A DNA stretch of 64,000 nucleotides from Chlorogloea sp. CCALA 695 (GTDB lineage Bacteria; Cyanobacteriota; Cyanobacteriia; Cyanobacteriales; Chroococcidiopsidaceae), in assembly GCF_003003885.1 (NCBI RefSeq), contig NZ_PVWN01000002.1, positions 62,001 to 126,000 of the forward strand. Reading direction: 5' to 3'. Below, one piece after another: positions 28,381 through 37,186 of this stretch. The notes beneath the pieces were generated by a model, which saw nothing but the letters and a program-made list of their open reading frames with translations, was not told the origin of the DNA and ran no database searches. The translations under genes and the position numbers were made by a program. The stretch's first letter is position 1. Each line of letters begins with the position of its first letter.

Positions 28381-29232
28381 TTATAGTTGCCAAACTCTAG
28401 GCGGACAAATAGATCGGTTTAAATAGTGCGATCGCAATAACTGCCAAACTTCCGTAAACCAGTTTCGCACTTCTGTTGTAGAAGATCCACGATAACGACA
28501 CAATAAGCCTGTGGGTAAGCAAGTTACCCCTGCTTGGCTACTACTATGTTTGGGAAACAAAACCCTTGCTTTCTCTACTATTTCTGGTTCTACAGGTTGC
28601 CCAATCCAAGCTAAACTACCCACTATTGCAAGTCTGGCTAAACCATGAGGACTATCAATAATATTTTTTCCCCCAGGTAGCCATTGCCTGTCTATCCACA
28701 ATGGTAAGCCTTGCTGCCAAACTTCTGTAAAAGATTTCCAATCGCCAGTTAAAAACCTCTCCCCCCTAGCTGTGCGTCCAAATCGGGTAATTTCCCAACC
28801 TAACCATTTAGCGCCTGGTGCTAATTCAATGTGCAAGTCTTGCCGATAAACTGCCCCATCAAATACAATTGTTTCTTGAGGCAACCATTCTAAGCAAGCA
28901 TTAGTATCTACTTGCATTTGCATACTTTGAATTGCCTGCAAGCCATCACTACGATAAATTTTACCTGCTGTAGCGGTTGTAATTAAGGCTTGGGCGTTGG
29001 GCCGGAGATGAAAAGATAGATGATTGCGATCGCCTCCCACAATTCCCCCTGCCGTGTGCAACACTACGCTATGGCAAACCCCGCCTTCTGGATAAAACGG
29101 GCGCTGTACTTTTAGCGGCGCTTTCATTTGACTGTGAATTATCTGAGTTTTTCCCTGATGCTGGGCATAAACTAAGTTAAGGTTGCCATGCCAGTTATTA
29201 GATTTTTGTTCAACATTCCAAGAATTATTCAC
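28381..29232 (-). CDS. ureD: Urease accessory protein UreD
   Basis: This 283-residue protein is the UreD scaffold that helps load nickel with UreF and UreG. Typical segments are [47 protein letters not shown] and GRTARGERF. It is followed closely by ureA. Upstream on the same strand lies a DUF4926 gene, 33 bp away. No other ure accessory gene is in the window. Confidence 0.96.
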   Translation of the reverse strand: MNNSWNVEQKSNNWHGNLNLVYAQHQGKTQIIHSQMKAPLKVQRPFYPEGGVCHSVVLHTAGGIVGGDRNHLSFHLRPNAQALITTATAGKIYRSDGLQAIQSMQMQVDTNACLEWLPQETIVFDGAVYRQDLHIELAPGAKWLGWEITRFGRTARGERFLTGDWKSFTEVWQQGLPLWIDRQWLPGGKNIIDSPHGLARLAIVGSLAWIGQPVEPEIVEKARVLFPKHSSSQAGVTCLPTGLLCRYRGSSTTEVRNWFTEVWQLLRSHYLNRSICPPRVWQL

Positions 29233-29265
29233 AATAAAAATATTGAGATGGCAAAGGTAGAATGC

Positions 29266-29514
29266 TTACGCTGTAACCATTTCAGGGGTTGAGTTAGGAG
29301 ATACTGGCTCAAAACGCAGAACCATAATTTGATTTAAACGTAAACCCATTGATTCGTAGGTGCGTCCGTTGCGATCGCTAAATTCTACTTCAAAAGCATT
29401 GCCATTAGCTAATATCTCCACTACTGTACCAACCTGTCCGCGCCACAAGTTGTCTTCGGGAACATCAACAGTAAGTGCAACTACATCTAATAATTTGATT
29501 TCCTTTACTGTCAT
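29266..29514 (-). CDS. DUF4926-family small protein
   Basis: This 82-residue protein starts MTVKEIKLLDVVALTVDVP and has the family pattern L-x(4)-RGQVGTVVEIL, then AFEVEFSDRNGRTYES, an SH3-like beta fold. The frame can begin at a TTG five codons upstream, but that overlaps a GAGG ribosome site, so the ATG at 29514 is chosen. It follows the DUF6883 gene by 18 bp and precedes ureD by 33 bp. DUF4926 genes often occur beside DUF6883 genes in cyanobacteria, as far as I recall; a toxin-antitoxin role is only a guess. Confidence 0.8.
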   Translation of the reverse strand: MTVKEIKLLDVVALTVDVPEDNLWRGQVGTVVEILANGNAFEVEFSDRNGRTYESMGLRLNQIMVLRFEPVSPNSTPEMVTA

Positions 29515-29532
29515 AGTTTTATACCTCAAAAG

Positions 29533-29865
29533 TTATACAGGGTAGCAGGTAGTTAATTTGGGAATATCAAACCCCTGTTCGATTATCCAGCCACTACGAA
29601 GGATTGCCCTTCTATCTTGCCATTCAAGCCTAAAATCTAGAGTATAGCGTTGTCCAAATTCATCTTGTCGCCCTAATTTAGCCTCATGAGTTTTGACAGC
29701 TTCTAGAATAATTTGGCGCAAATCTTCAGCATCTTCCGCCGTCATTCCAAATACTTTTGAAAACAATAAAGCTTTGTGTTTTCCTTCATCATGCTCAGGA
29801 TTCAGGCAATAATCGCGCAGCTTGCGAATATCTACTATTGCATTCTCCGCATTTGGAATTAGCAT
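29533..29865 (-). CDS. DUF6883-family protein, possible toxin-like partner
   Basis: This 110-residue protein opens MLIPNAENAIVDIRKLRDYCLNP-like and has NPEHDEGKHKALLFSKVFG, a helical middle, and the ending RSGWIIEQGFDIPKLTTCYPV. The pattern (I-D-x-x-K-L-x-x-Y-x-L, H-x-x-G-x-x-K-A, then W-x-I ... P-x-L-x-T-x-Y) is that of DUF6883. The fold is probably nuclease-like or barstar-like but unproven. It is 18 bp from the DUF4926 start and 30 bp after the DUF6887 gene. The family call is fairly good; function is unknown. Confidence 0.72.
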   Translation of the reverse strand: MLIPNAENAIVDIRKLRDYCLNPEHDEGKHKALLFSKVFGMTAEDAEDLRQIILEAVKTHEAKLGRQDEFGQRYTLDFRLEWQDRRAILRSGWIIEQGFDIPKLTTCYPV

Positions 29866-29895
29866 TAGAAAAACAAGTTTGCCACAATAATTACC

Positions 29896-30105
29896 TTACT
29901 TCTTTTTCATCTGTTCAACTTTCTGTTTAACTAATTTTGCAACTTGCTCAAATTCGTCGGGCGATTGAGGTAAAGTAAAGGTTTCTGAGGATAAGTTAGC
30001 TGTAAAGCGATCAACAAAGGCGTAAAATGCAGAGCGATCGCCCGGATTCGCAACTACATAAGCCCGGAGTTCCACTTTAATCATTGTAGTAAAGTCAGGA
30101 TTCAT
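29896..30105 (-). CDS. DUF6887-family small protein
   Basis: This 69-residue protein, beginning MNPDFTTMIKVELRAYVVANPGD, matches the cyanobacterial DUF6887 pattern: a KxELRAYVLxxPxD helix, then FYAFVDRF, then a Lys-rich C-terminal helix. A strong ribosome site GAGGAGGT lies 7 bases before the start, partly overlapping the stop of the upstream DUF6888 frame. DUF6887 and DUF6888 genes are frequent neighbours. Role unknown. Confidence 0.75.
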   Translation of the reverse strand: MNPDFTTMIKVELRAYVVANPGDRSAFYAFVDRFTANLSSETFTLPQSPDEFEQVAKLVKQKVEQMKKK

Positions 30106-30119
30106 TCTCAGAACCTCCT

Positions 30120-30281
30120 CTAGCCGTTGCGATAAATTTCTATCTCTATGTTATCGCCAGCCAAAATAAAAACATTACCTGTTCGTTTATCTAGGCGGAT
30201 AACGAAGATAGGCATAAAGGTATTCGTTAAGGATTGGCACAAGGTAATACAAATAATTCCTTGTTCGGCGGCTGGTAAAAT
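30120..30281 (-). CDS. DUF6888-family small ORF without a canonical start
   Basis: A 53-codon frame encodes ILPAAEQGIICITLCQS, then LTNTFMPIFVIRLDKRTG, then NVFILAGDNIEIEIYRNG, a clear DUF6888-like sequence. The first possible start in the right place is ATT (30281-30279); three codons further upstream is TGA, and no ATG, GTG or TTG precedes the conserved part. Either ATT is used, as in infC, or the start codon was lost and the gene is decaying. It ends 14 bp before the DUF6887 start. Confidence 0.6.
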   Translation of the reverse strand: MLPAAEQGIICITLCQSLTNTFMPIFVIRLDKRTGNVFILAGDNIEIEIYRNG

Positions 30282-30311
30282 TGTCTTATCTCACAATTAA
30301 ATAATTTTGCT

Positions 30312-30959
30312 TTAGATTATCAGACCTTTGATAAAGTCTTGATAAAACTCTGCATGATCACCTGTAAAATTGCTCATCCCTTCCTTTGTTAAATATCCGC
30401 TTTTTTTATTGGTGTGCGGATCTTTTATGTAGCTATAGATAGACTTAGGATAGGTTGGATTTTCATGCCAACTAACATTAAATGCTGCATATTTAGGAAA
30501 AAATGTCAAGTCGGCGTAATCTGGAATGCGATCGCAAATCCACCAAGCTAAAGCCGTCCAATCTCCTGTTTTTTCGTAGTAAGGTATAAACGAAGTGACA
30601 ATAATGCAAGCTGTCGCGCCCATATAACCGTCTGCGTCTCGTACATCCCAAATATGTTTTGCATAGTTTGATTCATTTTTTGCACAGTTATATTCTTTTT
30701 CTGCGCCTTTATTGTTCACTTCCCGCGAACGATAAGCCGAACGAATGCTAATTCTTCCTAGCTGCTGTTGAATTGGTTCTAATACTTTTTCACATAAGTT
30801 TTTGCCAGAGGCGATCGCAAGTTCTGGATTTTCGGGAATGTTAATAATGTTTTCTATTTGAGAAATCTCTGAATAAAGAAACTCCCGCATAAAAAAGCTT
30901 TTGGATAATTGAACGCGACCTAATTCTTCCAATGCTTCCACTGTTTGCGGAATTTTCAT
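30312..30959 (-). CDS. M15-like peptidase domain protein
   Basis: This 215-residue protein resembles the M15 (D-Ala-D-Ala carboxypeptidase-like) fold: an N-terminal helical segment, GRISIRSAYRSREVNNKG (the family's SxYRS-N motif), then SNYAKHIWDVRDADG where His and Asp could bind zinc, and a Trp-rich C-terminal half with GDHAEFY. The usual SxHxxGxAxD is altered to AKHIWDVRDAD, so activity is uncertain. There is no signal peptide, which is odd for a cell-wall enzyme and leaves a phage-like or intracellular role open. It lies 114 bp after a methyltransferase gene on the same strand. Confidence 0.65.
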   Translation of the reverse strand: MKIPQTVEALEELGRVQLSKSFFMREFLYSEISQIENIINIPENPELAIASGKNLCEKVLEPIQQQLGRISIRSAYRSREVNNKGAEKEYNCAKNESNYAKHIWDVRDADGYMGATACIIVTSFIPYYEKTGDWTALAWWICDRIPDYADLTFFPKYAAFNVSWHENPTYPKSIYSYIKDPHTNKKSGYLTKEGMSNFTGDHAEFYQDFIKGLII

Positions 30960-31073
30960 AAAAATAGCTCTGTATGTGCGGCGGTGTCACCTTAAATTTC
31001 TGCGGGTATCGTCCAAGGTTGATAAGGCTAGTATACAAATTGTTATTAATCTCCAGCACCTGGCAATTTAAAA

Positions 31074-32789
31074 CTATAATTCTTTTTTAGCCAAAATCGC
31101 ATAATCATCCAATCCATAATGTAAATCGTGTCCTTGATTCAAATACTTACGTAGCATTACACTCATATGTGTTTGTGTGTGTAAATTTTCCTTAGCAAAA
31201 ATTCCGAAGTTAGTTCCTGAAGGTATTCTTTTACCTGTAGATGTCATATATTTGTACCACTCAAGCTTTAAACCCAACTCATTTATAAAATCTTTAACTA
31301 ACCTCTCTTCTTGATCCTGATTTTCCGTTTGATATCGACTATACGCTTGAAACAATCTTCTTCCTTGAACAATTATCAATATATATCCGTCGTCCTTCAG
31401 GCTTTCGCTAAATATTTTTTTATACACTTGATGGGATTTTATTCTCTGTTTTTCATCTGCAAAAATACAATGGGAAATTACAACAAAATCAAAAAACTTA
31501 TTAGGAAGTTCTCTATTTTCATTGCCATTATCGCCATAGCTAAATAAATCAATTGTCTTAAATCGGTAGTAGGTATTAACAGCACTGATATTTTGTTTTT
31601 CGATGTATTGTTTCCAAAACTCTAACCCGTGATGCTGTAATAAATTTTGTTGCTCTAAAGAACAGTAAGAAACATGGGTTTCAGGCAATGTAGTAAAATT
31701 GCCAGCACTTTTAAACAATGAAAATAATCCATAAATCATTGCCCCAGAACCCGCACCAATATCCAAAATATTAACTTTAGTCTGTAGTAATTTAGATTCA
31801 TAGACTAAAAACCAAGCTAAATAAGCACTGTATACTCCTTCTAAAAAATACCTCATAAAATATACATGAGGAGTTAAATAAGAGTTGTATTCGGGATCTC
31901 GACCGTTTTGTAACGAAGAAATATCTTTGTAAGTGCCTATTAAATGTTGTTTTAGTTCTTCTTGTGGCGTATAAAGTTCAAATTGCGCTTTCAAATAATT
32001 AACAATATTTTCTTCTAAATCATAAAATATTTCTTTATCAATACCAGTACATTGCAGCAATTTATCGTTAATTTCGTTAAACTTAAATTTAGCTTTTACT
32101 GAATCATTGAAATCTTTATTTTGAGCGAGTAATGAATTATCAACTAACGGTTTAGATATTTGATTAAGTAAAACCTGTTTTTCTTGCTTATAAGCCTCTA
32201 TTTGCTGTTGAATTGAGATAGCTTGTTGTTCTTTACGCTTTACTTGCTCGTGCAAATCTTCGGTTTGCCGCCTAGATATTTCTAATTGTTTTTGAACTGA
32301 ACTGCTTTCTTGTTTACGGATTTCTAGTTGTTGTTGAATCAAGATAACTTCATATTCTTTATGCTTTAATTGGTTGCCTAAACCTTCTATTTGTTCAATA
32401 GATATTGCTAACTCTTTCTGAAGCGAACCATTTTCTCTGTCGAGGTTTTTTAATTTCTGTCGAATTAAAATAAATTCTTCTTCTTTATGCTTTACTTGAT
32501 TATGTGTAGATTCTATAGATTGTTCAAGTTGCTTATATTTAGTAGTCAATTGCTCAATAAGTTCCAAATTTTGGCTTGTTTGAGAGCGCAGAACAAGGAC
32601 TTCTCTTTCATAGTTTTTTGAACTTTCTTCTGACTGAGTTTTATCTCTAAAAGCCTTTTCTAAAAGCGATAATTTTGCTCCTACTCTTTGTTTGTTTTCT
32701 AATAATTCTTGAGCTACTTGAATATTGTTTTGATTAAGTGCGGCCCTAAATTTGCGACCTTGCAACCAATTAGTAAGCGGATTACTCAT
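31074..32789 (-). CDS. Coiled-coil protein with C-terminal SAM methyltransferase domain
   Basis: This protein of about 571 residues has two parts. Residues ~25-215 form a long coiled coil made of repeated QxxxxxKEEExxxIxQxL-like units (QVKHKEEEF, QLKHKEYEV, QVKRKEQQA). After a linker, a helical region (PHVYFMRYFLEGVYSAYLAW) precedes a class I methyltransferase with motif I NILDIGAGSGAM (about 341-352) and a later FDFVVISHCIF motif. The ATG at 32789 is preferred over a TTG upstream. It overlaps the radical SAM gene stop by 8 bp, so the two are translationally coupled. Substrate unknown; I recognise no named family. Confidence 0.8.
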   Translation of the reverse strand: MSNPLTNWLQGRKFRAALNQNNIQVAQELLENKQRVGAKLSLLEKAFRDKTQSEESSKNYEREVLVLRSQTSQNLELIEQLTTKYKQLEQSIESTHNQVKHKEEEFILIRQKLKNLDRENGSLQKELAISIEQIEGLGNQLKHKEYEVILIQQQLEIRKQESSSVQKQLEISRRQTEDLHEQVKRKEQQAISIQQQIEAYKQEKQVLLNQISKPLVDNSLLAQNKDFNDSVKAKFKFNEINDKLLQCTGIDKEIFYDLEENIVNYLKAQFELYTPQEELKQHLIGTYKDISSLQNGRDPEYNSYLTPHVYFMRYFLEGVYSAYLAWFLVYESKLLQTKVNILDIGAGSGAMIYGLFSLFKSAGNFTTLPETHVSYCSLEQQNLLQHHGLEFWKQYIEKQNISAVNTYYRFKTIDLFSYGDNGNENRELPNKFFDFVVISHCIFADEKQRIKSHQVYKKIFSESLKDDGYILIIVQGRRLFQAYSRYQTENQDQEERLVKDFINELGLKLEWYKYMTSTGKRIPSGTNFGIFAKENLHTQTHMSVMLRKYLNQGHDLHYGLDDYAILAKKEL

Positions 32790-33702
32790 AACCAAATCCT
32801 TCTTTACCTTCTTTAATTTCTACGCCTGGAAGTTGAGATAGTAATTTTTCTTTGAACATTATATAGCTTAATTGCTCGTCGTTATACCAGCAAGAGTATT
32901 TTTGCTTGATTTCTTCAGCTTCCTTGCGAGTTCCTGCTACAAGGGAGCGGCTATGACTGGCGTGAAATTCTTGAATAACAATTCTATCAGCAATTTTTAG
33001 CTTGTCAATAAAAGCGGCTTCATCAGATGGCAATGTAGGAAGCAAAGGCGTAATTGTAATAGAAATTTTTGGTTGATAGCCTTTTAAAGGATCGATTCTT
33101 TGTCTGATTGCTTTTATGGCATTAAGTCTAGCTTTAATACTAGGCGATCGCGGTTCAAAATCTTTTCTCACAGATTCACTACCTGTAGGAACACTCATAT
33201 TGATCCGCAAATACTTAAATCTCTGCAAAATATCAATGTCTCTAATAATTATCGGACTGCGAGTTTGAATTACAAGTATGGGGCAATATTCACGCATTAC
33301 CTCTAACAACTGGCGAGTTATTTGTGTTTTTGACTCGATTGGCTGATAAGGATCGGTAACACTACTCATATAAATAGTAGGAGGCTTATCTGGATTTTTC
33401 TGATACCATTTATCCAATTCTTTTGCTAAGATGTCTGCCGCATTTTGCTTAACAATTACCCACTTACCCCAGTCTTGACGCATCTGACTATTGGGACTAA
33501 ATGCCGCCGCATAACAATAGCTACATCCATATTGGCAACCCCGATAGGGATTGAGTGTAAAATCGTAAGCTGATATAAATCCACTAGCTTTTGTTAGTAT
33601 CGATTTAGCATCTTGGGCATAGACATTGGCATCTCCAAATTTTTCTTTGACTAAACTTGTAGGTACTCCTTGGCAATATCCTTCATATTGAAACTTCGCC
33701 AT
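32782..33702 (-). CDS. SPL-family (Rv2578c-like) radical SAM protein
   Basis: This 306-residue protein has the radical SAM [4Fe-4S] motif GCQYGCSYCYA with cysteines 56, 60 and 63, preceded by the FTLNPYRGC stretch typical of the spore-photolyase-related SPL family. Later, IYMSSVTDPYQPIE and IQTRSPIIIRDIDIL are also typical of this branch. Members cleave SAM to a 5'-deoxyadenosyl radical; most Rv2578c-like proteins have no known substrate. It is the first gene of a minus-strand group with a coiled-coil methyltransferase (8-bp overlap). DNA repair or RNA/protein modification are both possible. Confidence 0.88.
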   Translation of the reverse strand: MAKFQYEGYCQGVPTSLVKEKFGDANVYAQDAKSILTKASGFISAYDFTLNPYRGCQYGCSYCYAAAFSPNSQMRQDWGKWVIVKQNAADILAKELDKWYQKNPDKPPTIYMSSVTDPYQPIESKTQITRQLLEVMREYCPILVIQTRSPIIIRDIDILQRFKYLRINMSVPTGSESVRKDFEPRSPSIKARLNAIKAIRQRIDPLKGYQPKISITITPLLPTLPSDEAAFIDKLKIADRIVIQEFHASHSRSLVAGTRKEAEEIKQKYSCWYNDEQLSYIMFKEKLLSQLPGVEIKEGKEGFGYE

Positions 33703-33924
33703 ATTTAAACCTGTGAAAGTGCAAAATTTATCGCCATTGCTTTATTAAGATTAACTTTAATTTTCTAGCTTGAGTTAACTTAGTTTTCAAGATAACCGAG
33801 TGCTTTATAAAATTGCCTCTAATCTTAGCAACTGCTGAAATATCTAATAATTAATTGGCTGGGAACTTTTTATTCTATATAGATTAATATTAAAATATGT
33901 AAAGTACGCTTTCATAATTCATCT

Positions 33925-35436
33925 ATGCCTAGCCCAGCAAAAAGTAATAAATCCCGCATTGTCGTTATTGGGGCGGGAATTGGCGGTTTAACGGCGGGGG
34001 CATTACTAGCACATCGCGGCTATGAAGTCATAATTTTAGATCAAGCTATAGTTCCTGGGGGTTGTGCTTCTACCTTTAAACGTCAAGGCTTTACCTTTGA
34101 TGTAGGTGCAACTCAAGTAGCGGGTTTAGAACCTGGCGGGATTCATCATCGTATATTTGCCGAATTAGAAATAGATTTACCCGCGTCTACACCCTGCGAT
34201 CCAGCTTGTGCGGTATATTTACCGGGGGAAAGCAAACCAATTAATGTATGGAGAAGCCGGGAAAAGTGGCAAGAAGAAAGGTTAAGACAGTTTCCCGGTA
34301 GTCAAGATTTTTGGAAATTGTTAGAGGATTTATTTAAAGCTAGTTGGGCGTTTCAAGGGCGAGATCCGGTACTACCTCCCCGGAATTTGTGGGATCTGTG
34401 GCAGCTAACGCAGGCTGTACGCCCTGGAACTTTGATTACCTTGCCCTATACCTTTATGACTGTAGGAGATGCGCTGCGGGGCTGTGGACTAGAAAGCGAT
34501 CGCCGTTTGCGAACTTTTCTAGATTTGCAACTCAAGCTTTATTCTCAAGTAGACGCGGAAGAAACAGCGCTACTGTACGCTGCAACAGCGTTAAACGTTT
34601 CGCAGTTGCCCCAAGGATTGTTTCACTTGCAAGGTAGTATGCAGGTATTGAGTGACTTATTAGTAAAAGCTTTAGAACAAGATGGCGGTAAGCTGTTGAT
34701 GCGTCATACCGTTGAAAGCATCCAACTAAAAGATGGTAAACCTACGGGTGTAGTTATTCGCAATCAAAAAAATGGTGAAGTTTGGACGCAACCAGCCGAT
34801 GAAATAGTTGCTAATGTCACGGTGCAGAACTTGGTACAGCTACTAGGTGAAAATGCGCCCACTGGTTACACTCGCCGCGTAGAAAAACTCCCCCAAGCAT
34901 CCGGGGCTTTTGTTGTGTATTTGGGTGTAAAACAAGAGGCGATTCCGGCTAATTGTCCGCCACACTTGCAATTTCTCTACGACGAGGAAGGAGTTATTGG
35001 TGAAAATAATTCTTTATTTGTTTCTGTTAGTCACCCCGGCGATGGACGCGCCCCCGATGGATTTGCAACGATTATCGCGTCTTCTTTTGTAGATCCTAAC
35101 CCTTGGTGGAGTGGGGATTACGAGACAATGAAGCAAGAATATACAGAAAAAGCGATCGCCAAACTAGCTCAATTTTTCCACCTCACCCCCGAAACAATTA
35201 CTTTTCAAGAAGCTGCAACCCCCCGCACTTTTGCCAGGTATACCGCCCGTGACTTGGGCGTTGTGGGTGGAATTGGGCAAAGAGTGCCTACTTTTGGCCC
35301 TTTTGGTTTTGCTAACCGCACCCCGATTAAGCATCTATGGTTAGTGGGCGATTCTACTCATCCTGGAGAAGGAACCGCCGGGGTTAGTTATTCGGCTTTG
35401 ACTGTAGTTAGACAAATCGAGGCACAAATAATGTAG
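33925..35436 (+). CDS. crtD: C-3',4' carotenoid desaturase CrtD
   Basis: This 503-residue FAD-dependent desaturase of the phytoene-desaturase family begins with Rossmann motif IVVIGAGIGGLTAGALLA and has GGCASTFKRQGFTFDVGAT and the C-terminal LWLVGDSTHPGEGTAG. The CDPACAVYLPGE region is typical of cyanobacterial CrtD, which introduces the 3',4' double bond in myxol/myxoxanthophyll synthesis. A related family such as CrtO ketolase is less likely by length and by the GLEPGGIHHRIFAEL segment. Its TAG stop lies within a palindrome. Confidence 0.87.
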   Translation: MPSPAKSNKSRIVVIGAGIGGLTAGALLAHRGYEVIILDQAIVPGGCASTFKRQGFTFDVGATQVAGLEPGGIHHRIFAELEIDLPASTPCDPACAVYLPGESKPINVWRSREKWQEERLRQFPGSQDFWKLLEDLFKASWAFQGRDPVLPPRNLWDLWQLTQAVRPGTLITLPYTFMTVGDALRGCGLESDRRLRTFLDLQLKLYSQVDAEETALLYAATALNVSQLPQGLFHLQGSMQVLSDLLVKALEQDGGKLLMRHTVESIQLKDGKPTGVVIRNQKNGEVWTQPADEIVANVTVQNLVQLLGENAPTGYTRRVEKLPQASGAFVVYLGVKQEAIPANCPPHLQFLYDEEGVIGENNSLFVSVSHPGDGRAPDGFATIIASSFVDPNPWWSGDYETMKQEYTEKAIAKLAQFFHLTPETITFQEAATPRTFARYTARDLGVVGGIGQRVPTFGPFGFANRTPIKHLWLVGDSTHPGEGTAGVSYSALTVVRQIEAQIM

Positions 35437-35462
35437 AGACGTTGCACTGCAACGTCTCTACA
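35432..35462. terminator. Palindromic repeat between crtD and desA
   Basis: Perfect 15-bp arms TGTAGAGACGTTGCA (35432-35446) and TGCAACGTCTCTACA (35448-35462) surround one base. The crtD stop codon (35434-35436) is inside the left arm, and the convergent desA stop is 8 bp beyond the right arm. This is the best-preserved copy of the dispersed family, and it probably terminates transcription from both sides. Confidence 0.8.
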
Positions 35463-35470
35463 ACCCAGAT

Positions 35471-36517
35471 TTAGCGCTTAGATTGCTGATACTCCGAAAA
35501 GGATTGATAGCAATCTTTTTCTTCGTAAAGATGACATTTATCGGTAACGTCTTTAATCAAAGCCCAAGAAAAATTACATTCATTATGCAAATACGCCGCC
35601 CAATTTTCTTGAATACTGCGATAAGCCATCCGCAAATTGTAAGACGGAATCGCCGTAGAAATATGGTGGGGTACGTGGACGTTGATATCGTGACAAAGAA
35701 ATTCTACCCAACGTGGATAGTTGCAGTGGATAGTACCTGATAATTGCGCGATCGCAGCAAGCCATTTACTATCTTCCATAAACGGTACATCCGACGCTGT
35801 ATGGTGAAAATAAGTAAAGGTACTCATCCAGAAATGGTAGATTAGCCAAGGTATTAGCCAAAACTTGACTACACCCCAAAGACCTGTAGTTGCAAACAGT
35901 AAGGGAAAAGCGATCGCTGCAAAAACTACTACAACCGTAACGGAAAGCTTGATATCAGACCGTTCTTTGGGCTGATATTTAGACAAATCAAAGTGCGTTA
36001 CCGCCCAATGAGCAATAGATCCTACCCACCAAAAGCGATTTTTGGCAAATCCTTGAAACACTGACTGTCTAAAACTTCCCCAACCTTCGTATCTTTCGGG
36101 GGTAATTGGTCGCCAGGCGTTATCTTGTTCCAGGTGATTAGTGTAAACATGGTGATGGTTATGCTTAATTCGCCAGCCGTGAAAAGGGTAAATTAACGGC
36201 ATCATAAATATATGCCCCACCAAATCATTTACCCAACGCCGTTTTGCAAAAGAACGATGTCCGCAATCGTGAGCAATTACAAAAAATCCTGTTAACCCCG
36301 TACCTGTAAATACCCAGAATAAAGGCAAGAAGTACCAAGGAGCTAAGGCAAGTCCCGCATAGCCTAAGCCCACCATCAGCACGTTTACAAGCGCTCTTGA
36401 CCAGGCTTTGCGCTGATTTTGCTGAAAACACTCTTTGGGCAAAGTTTTGATAATATCTTTGAGAGTCAGATCCGACCTAGATGGTAGTGTCCGAAAATTG
36501 ATTTCTGATGTAGTCAT
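35471..36517 (-). CDS. desA: Delta-12 acyl-lipid fatty acid desaturase DesA
   Basis: This 348-residue membrane desaturase has the three His boxes HDCGH (near 84-88), HNHHH (in HGWRIKHNHHHVYTN) and HVPHH (near the C terminus), which bind the diiron centre, separated by membrane helices. The opening LKDIIKTLPKECF is characteristic of DesA rather than DesB or DesC. It puts a delta-12 double bond into membrane lipids, important for cold adaptation. It is monocistronic, convergent with crtD; its 177-bp upstream region holds no recognisable element beyond a probable promoter. Confidence 0.93.
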   Translation of the reverse strand: MTTSEINFRTLPSRSDLTLKDIIKTLPKECFQQNQRKAWSRALVNVLMVGLGYAGLALAPWYFLPLFWVFTGTGLTGFFVIAHDCGHRSFAKRRWVNDLVGHIFMMPLIYPFHGWRIKHNHHHVYTNHLEQDNAWRPITPERYEGWGSFRQSVFQGFAKNRFWWVGSIAHWAVTHFDLSKYQPKERSDIKLSVTVVVVFAAIAFPLLFATTGLWGVVKFWLIPWLIYHFWMSTFTYFHHTASDVPFMEDSKWLAAIAQLSGTIHCNYPRWVEFLCHDINVHVPHHISTAIPSYNLRMAYRSIQENWAAYLHNECNFSWALIKDVTDKCHLYEEKDCYQSFSEYQQSKR

Positions 36518-36694
36518 GAATCCCTAAAAAACACCTTAAGCAAGTCCCTGTTTTCAAGTCCTTGGCTGATAATATTAGCTTTAACAGAAGCTTCAAATTG
36601 AAGTGAACCACCACAAGTTATAGCTGGGGAGCAACACCCCCAATCAGCAATTAAAACAGGTAATCAGTTAAAAAAGAACTTCTGTTAAGTTATT

Positions 36695-37186
36695 TTAAGT
36701 TATTTTACGACCCATGATTAATAAATCGCGCTCAATTGCGTCTAAATTGGCTACTTGAGGCAAATGTCCCCAAATTTGAAAGCCAAATAGCTCAAATAAT
36801 TTTATGCTGGGCTGATTGTGGGCAAAAATGAAACCTAAAAGGGTGTTTAATCCTAAACTGGGACTAAGAGAAACCGCGCTCTCTAGCAGCTTGTACGCCA
36901 CGCGCTGACGTTGATAGACTGGGGAAACATAAATACTAATTTCTGCCGTTGCTTGGTAGGCTGGTCGTCCGTAAAATGATTGAAAACTCAGCCATCCTAG
37001 AATAACTTTGTCTGTTTCCATTACTAAGATTGGGCGGCTAGTAGAAGAATGCTGATAAAACCACTCTAGGCGACTTTCCACCGATACGGGGTTTAAGTCC
37101 GCCGTTGCTAGACGACCAGGGATAGAAGAATTATAGATAGTAACGATCGCCCTTAAATCGGCTTCTACCGCATTTCTGATATACAT
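36695..37186 (-). CDS. GNAT-family N-acetyltransferase (PAT-like)
   Basis: This 163-residue GNAT protein resembles phosphinothricin acetyltransferase-like enzymes: IRNAVEADLRAIVTIYN at the start, GWLSFQSFYGRPAYQATAE, the acetyl-CoA loop VSPVYQRQRVAYKLL (a Q-x-x-x-A variant rather than the usual R/Q-x-x-G-x-G/A), and HNQPSIKLFELFGF. The altered loop (AY where most have GIG) may weaken CoA binding. The substrate is unknown. It is divergent from the following methyltransferase gene with only 27 bp between start codons. Confidence 0.88.
   Translation of the reverse strand: MYIRNAVEADLRAIVTIYNSSIPGRLATADLNPVSVESRLEWFYQHSSTSRPILVMETDKVILGWLSFQSFYGRPAYQATAEISIYVSPVYQRQRVAYKLLESAVSLSPSLGLNTLLGFIFAHNQPSIKLFELFGFQIWGHLPQVANLDAIERDLLIMGRKIT

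Noticed and set aside
30841-31059. 72-codon minus-strand ORF upstream of the M15-like gene
   Set aside because: It overlaps the M15-like gene in another frame and has no recognisable pattern; the M15 frame explains the region.
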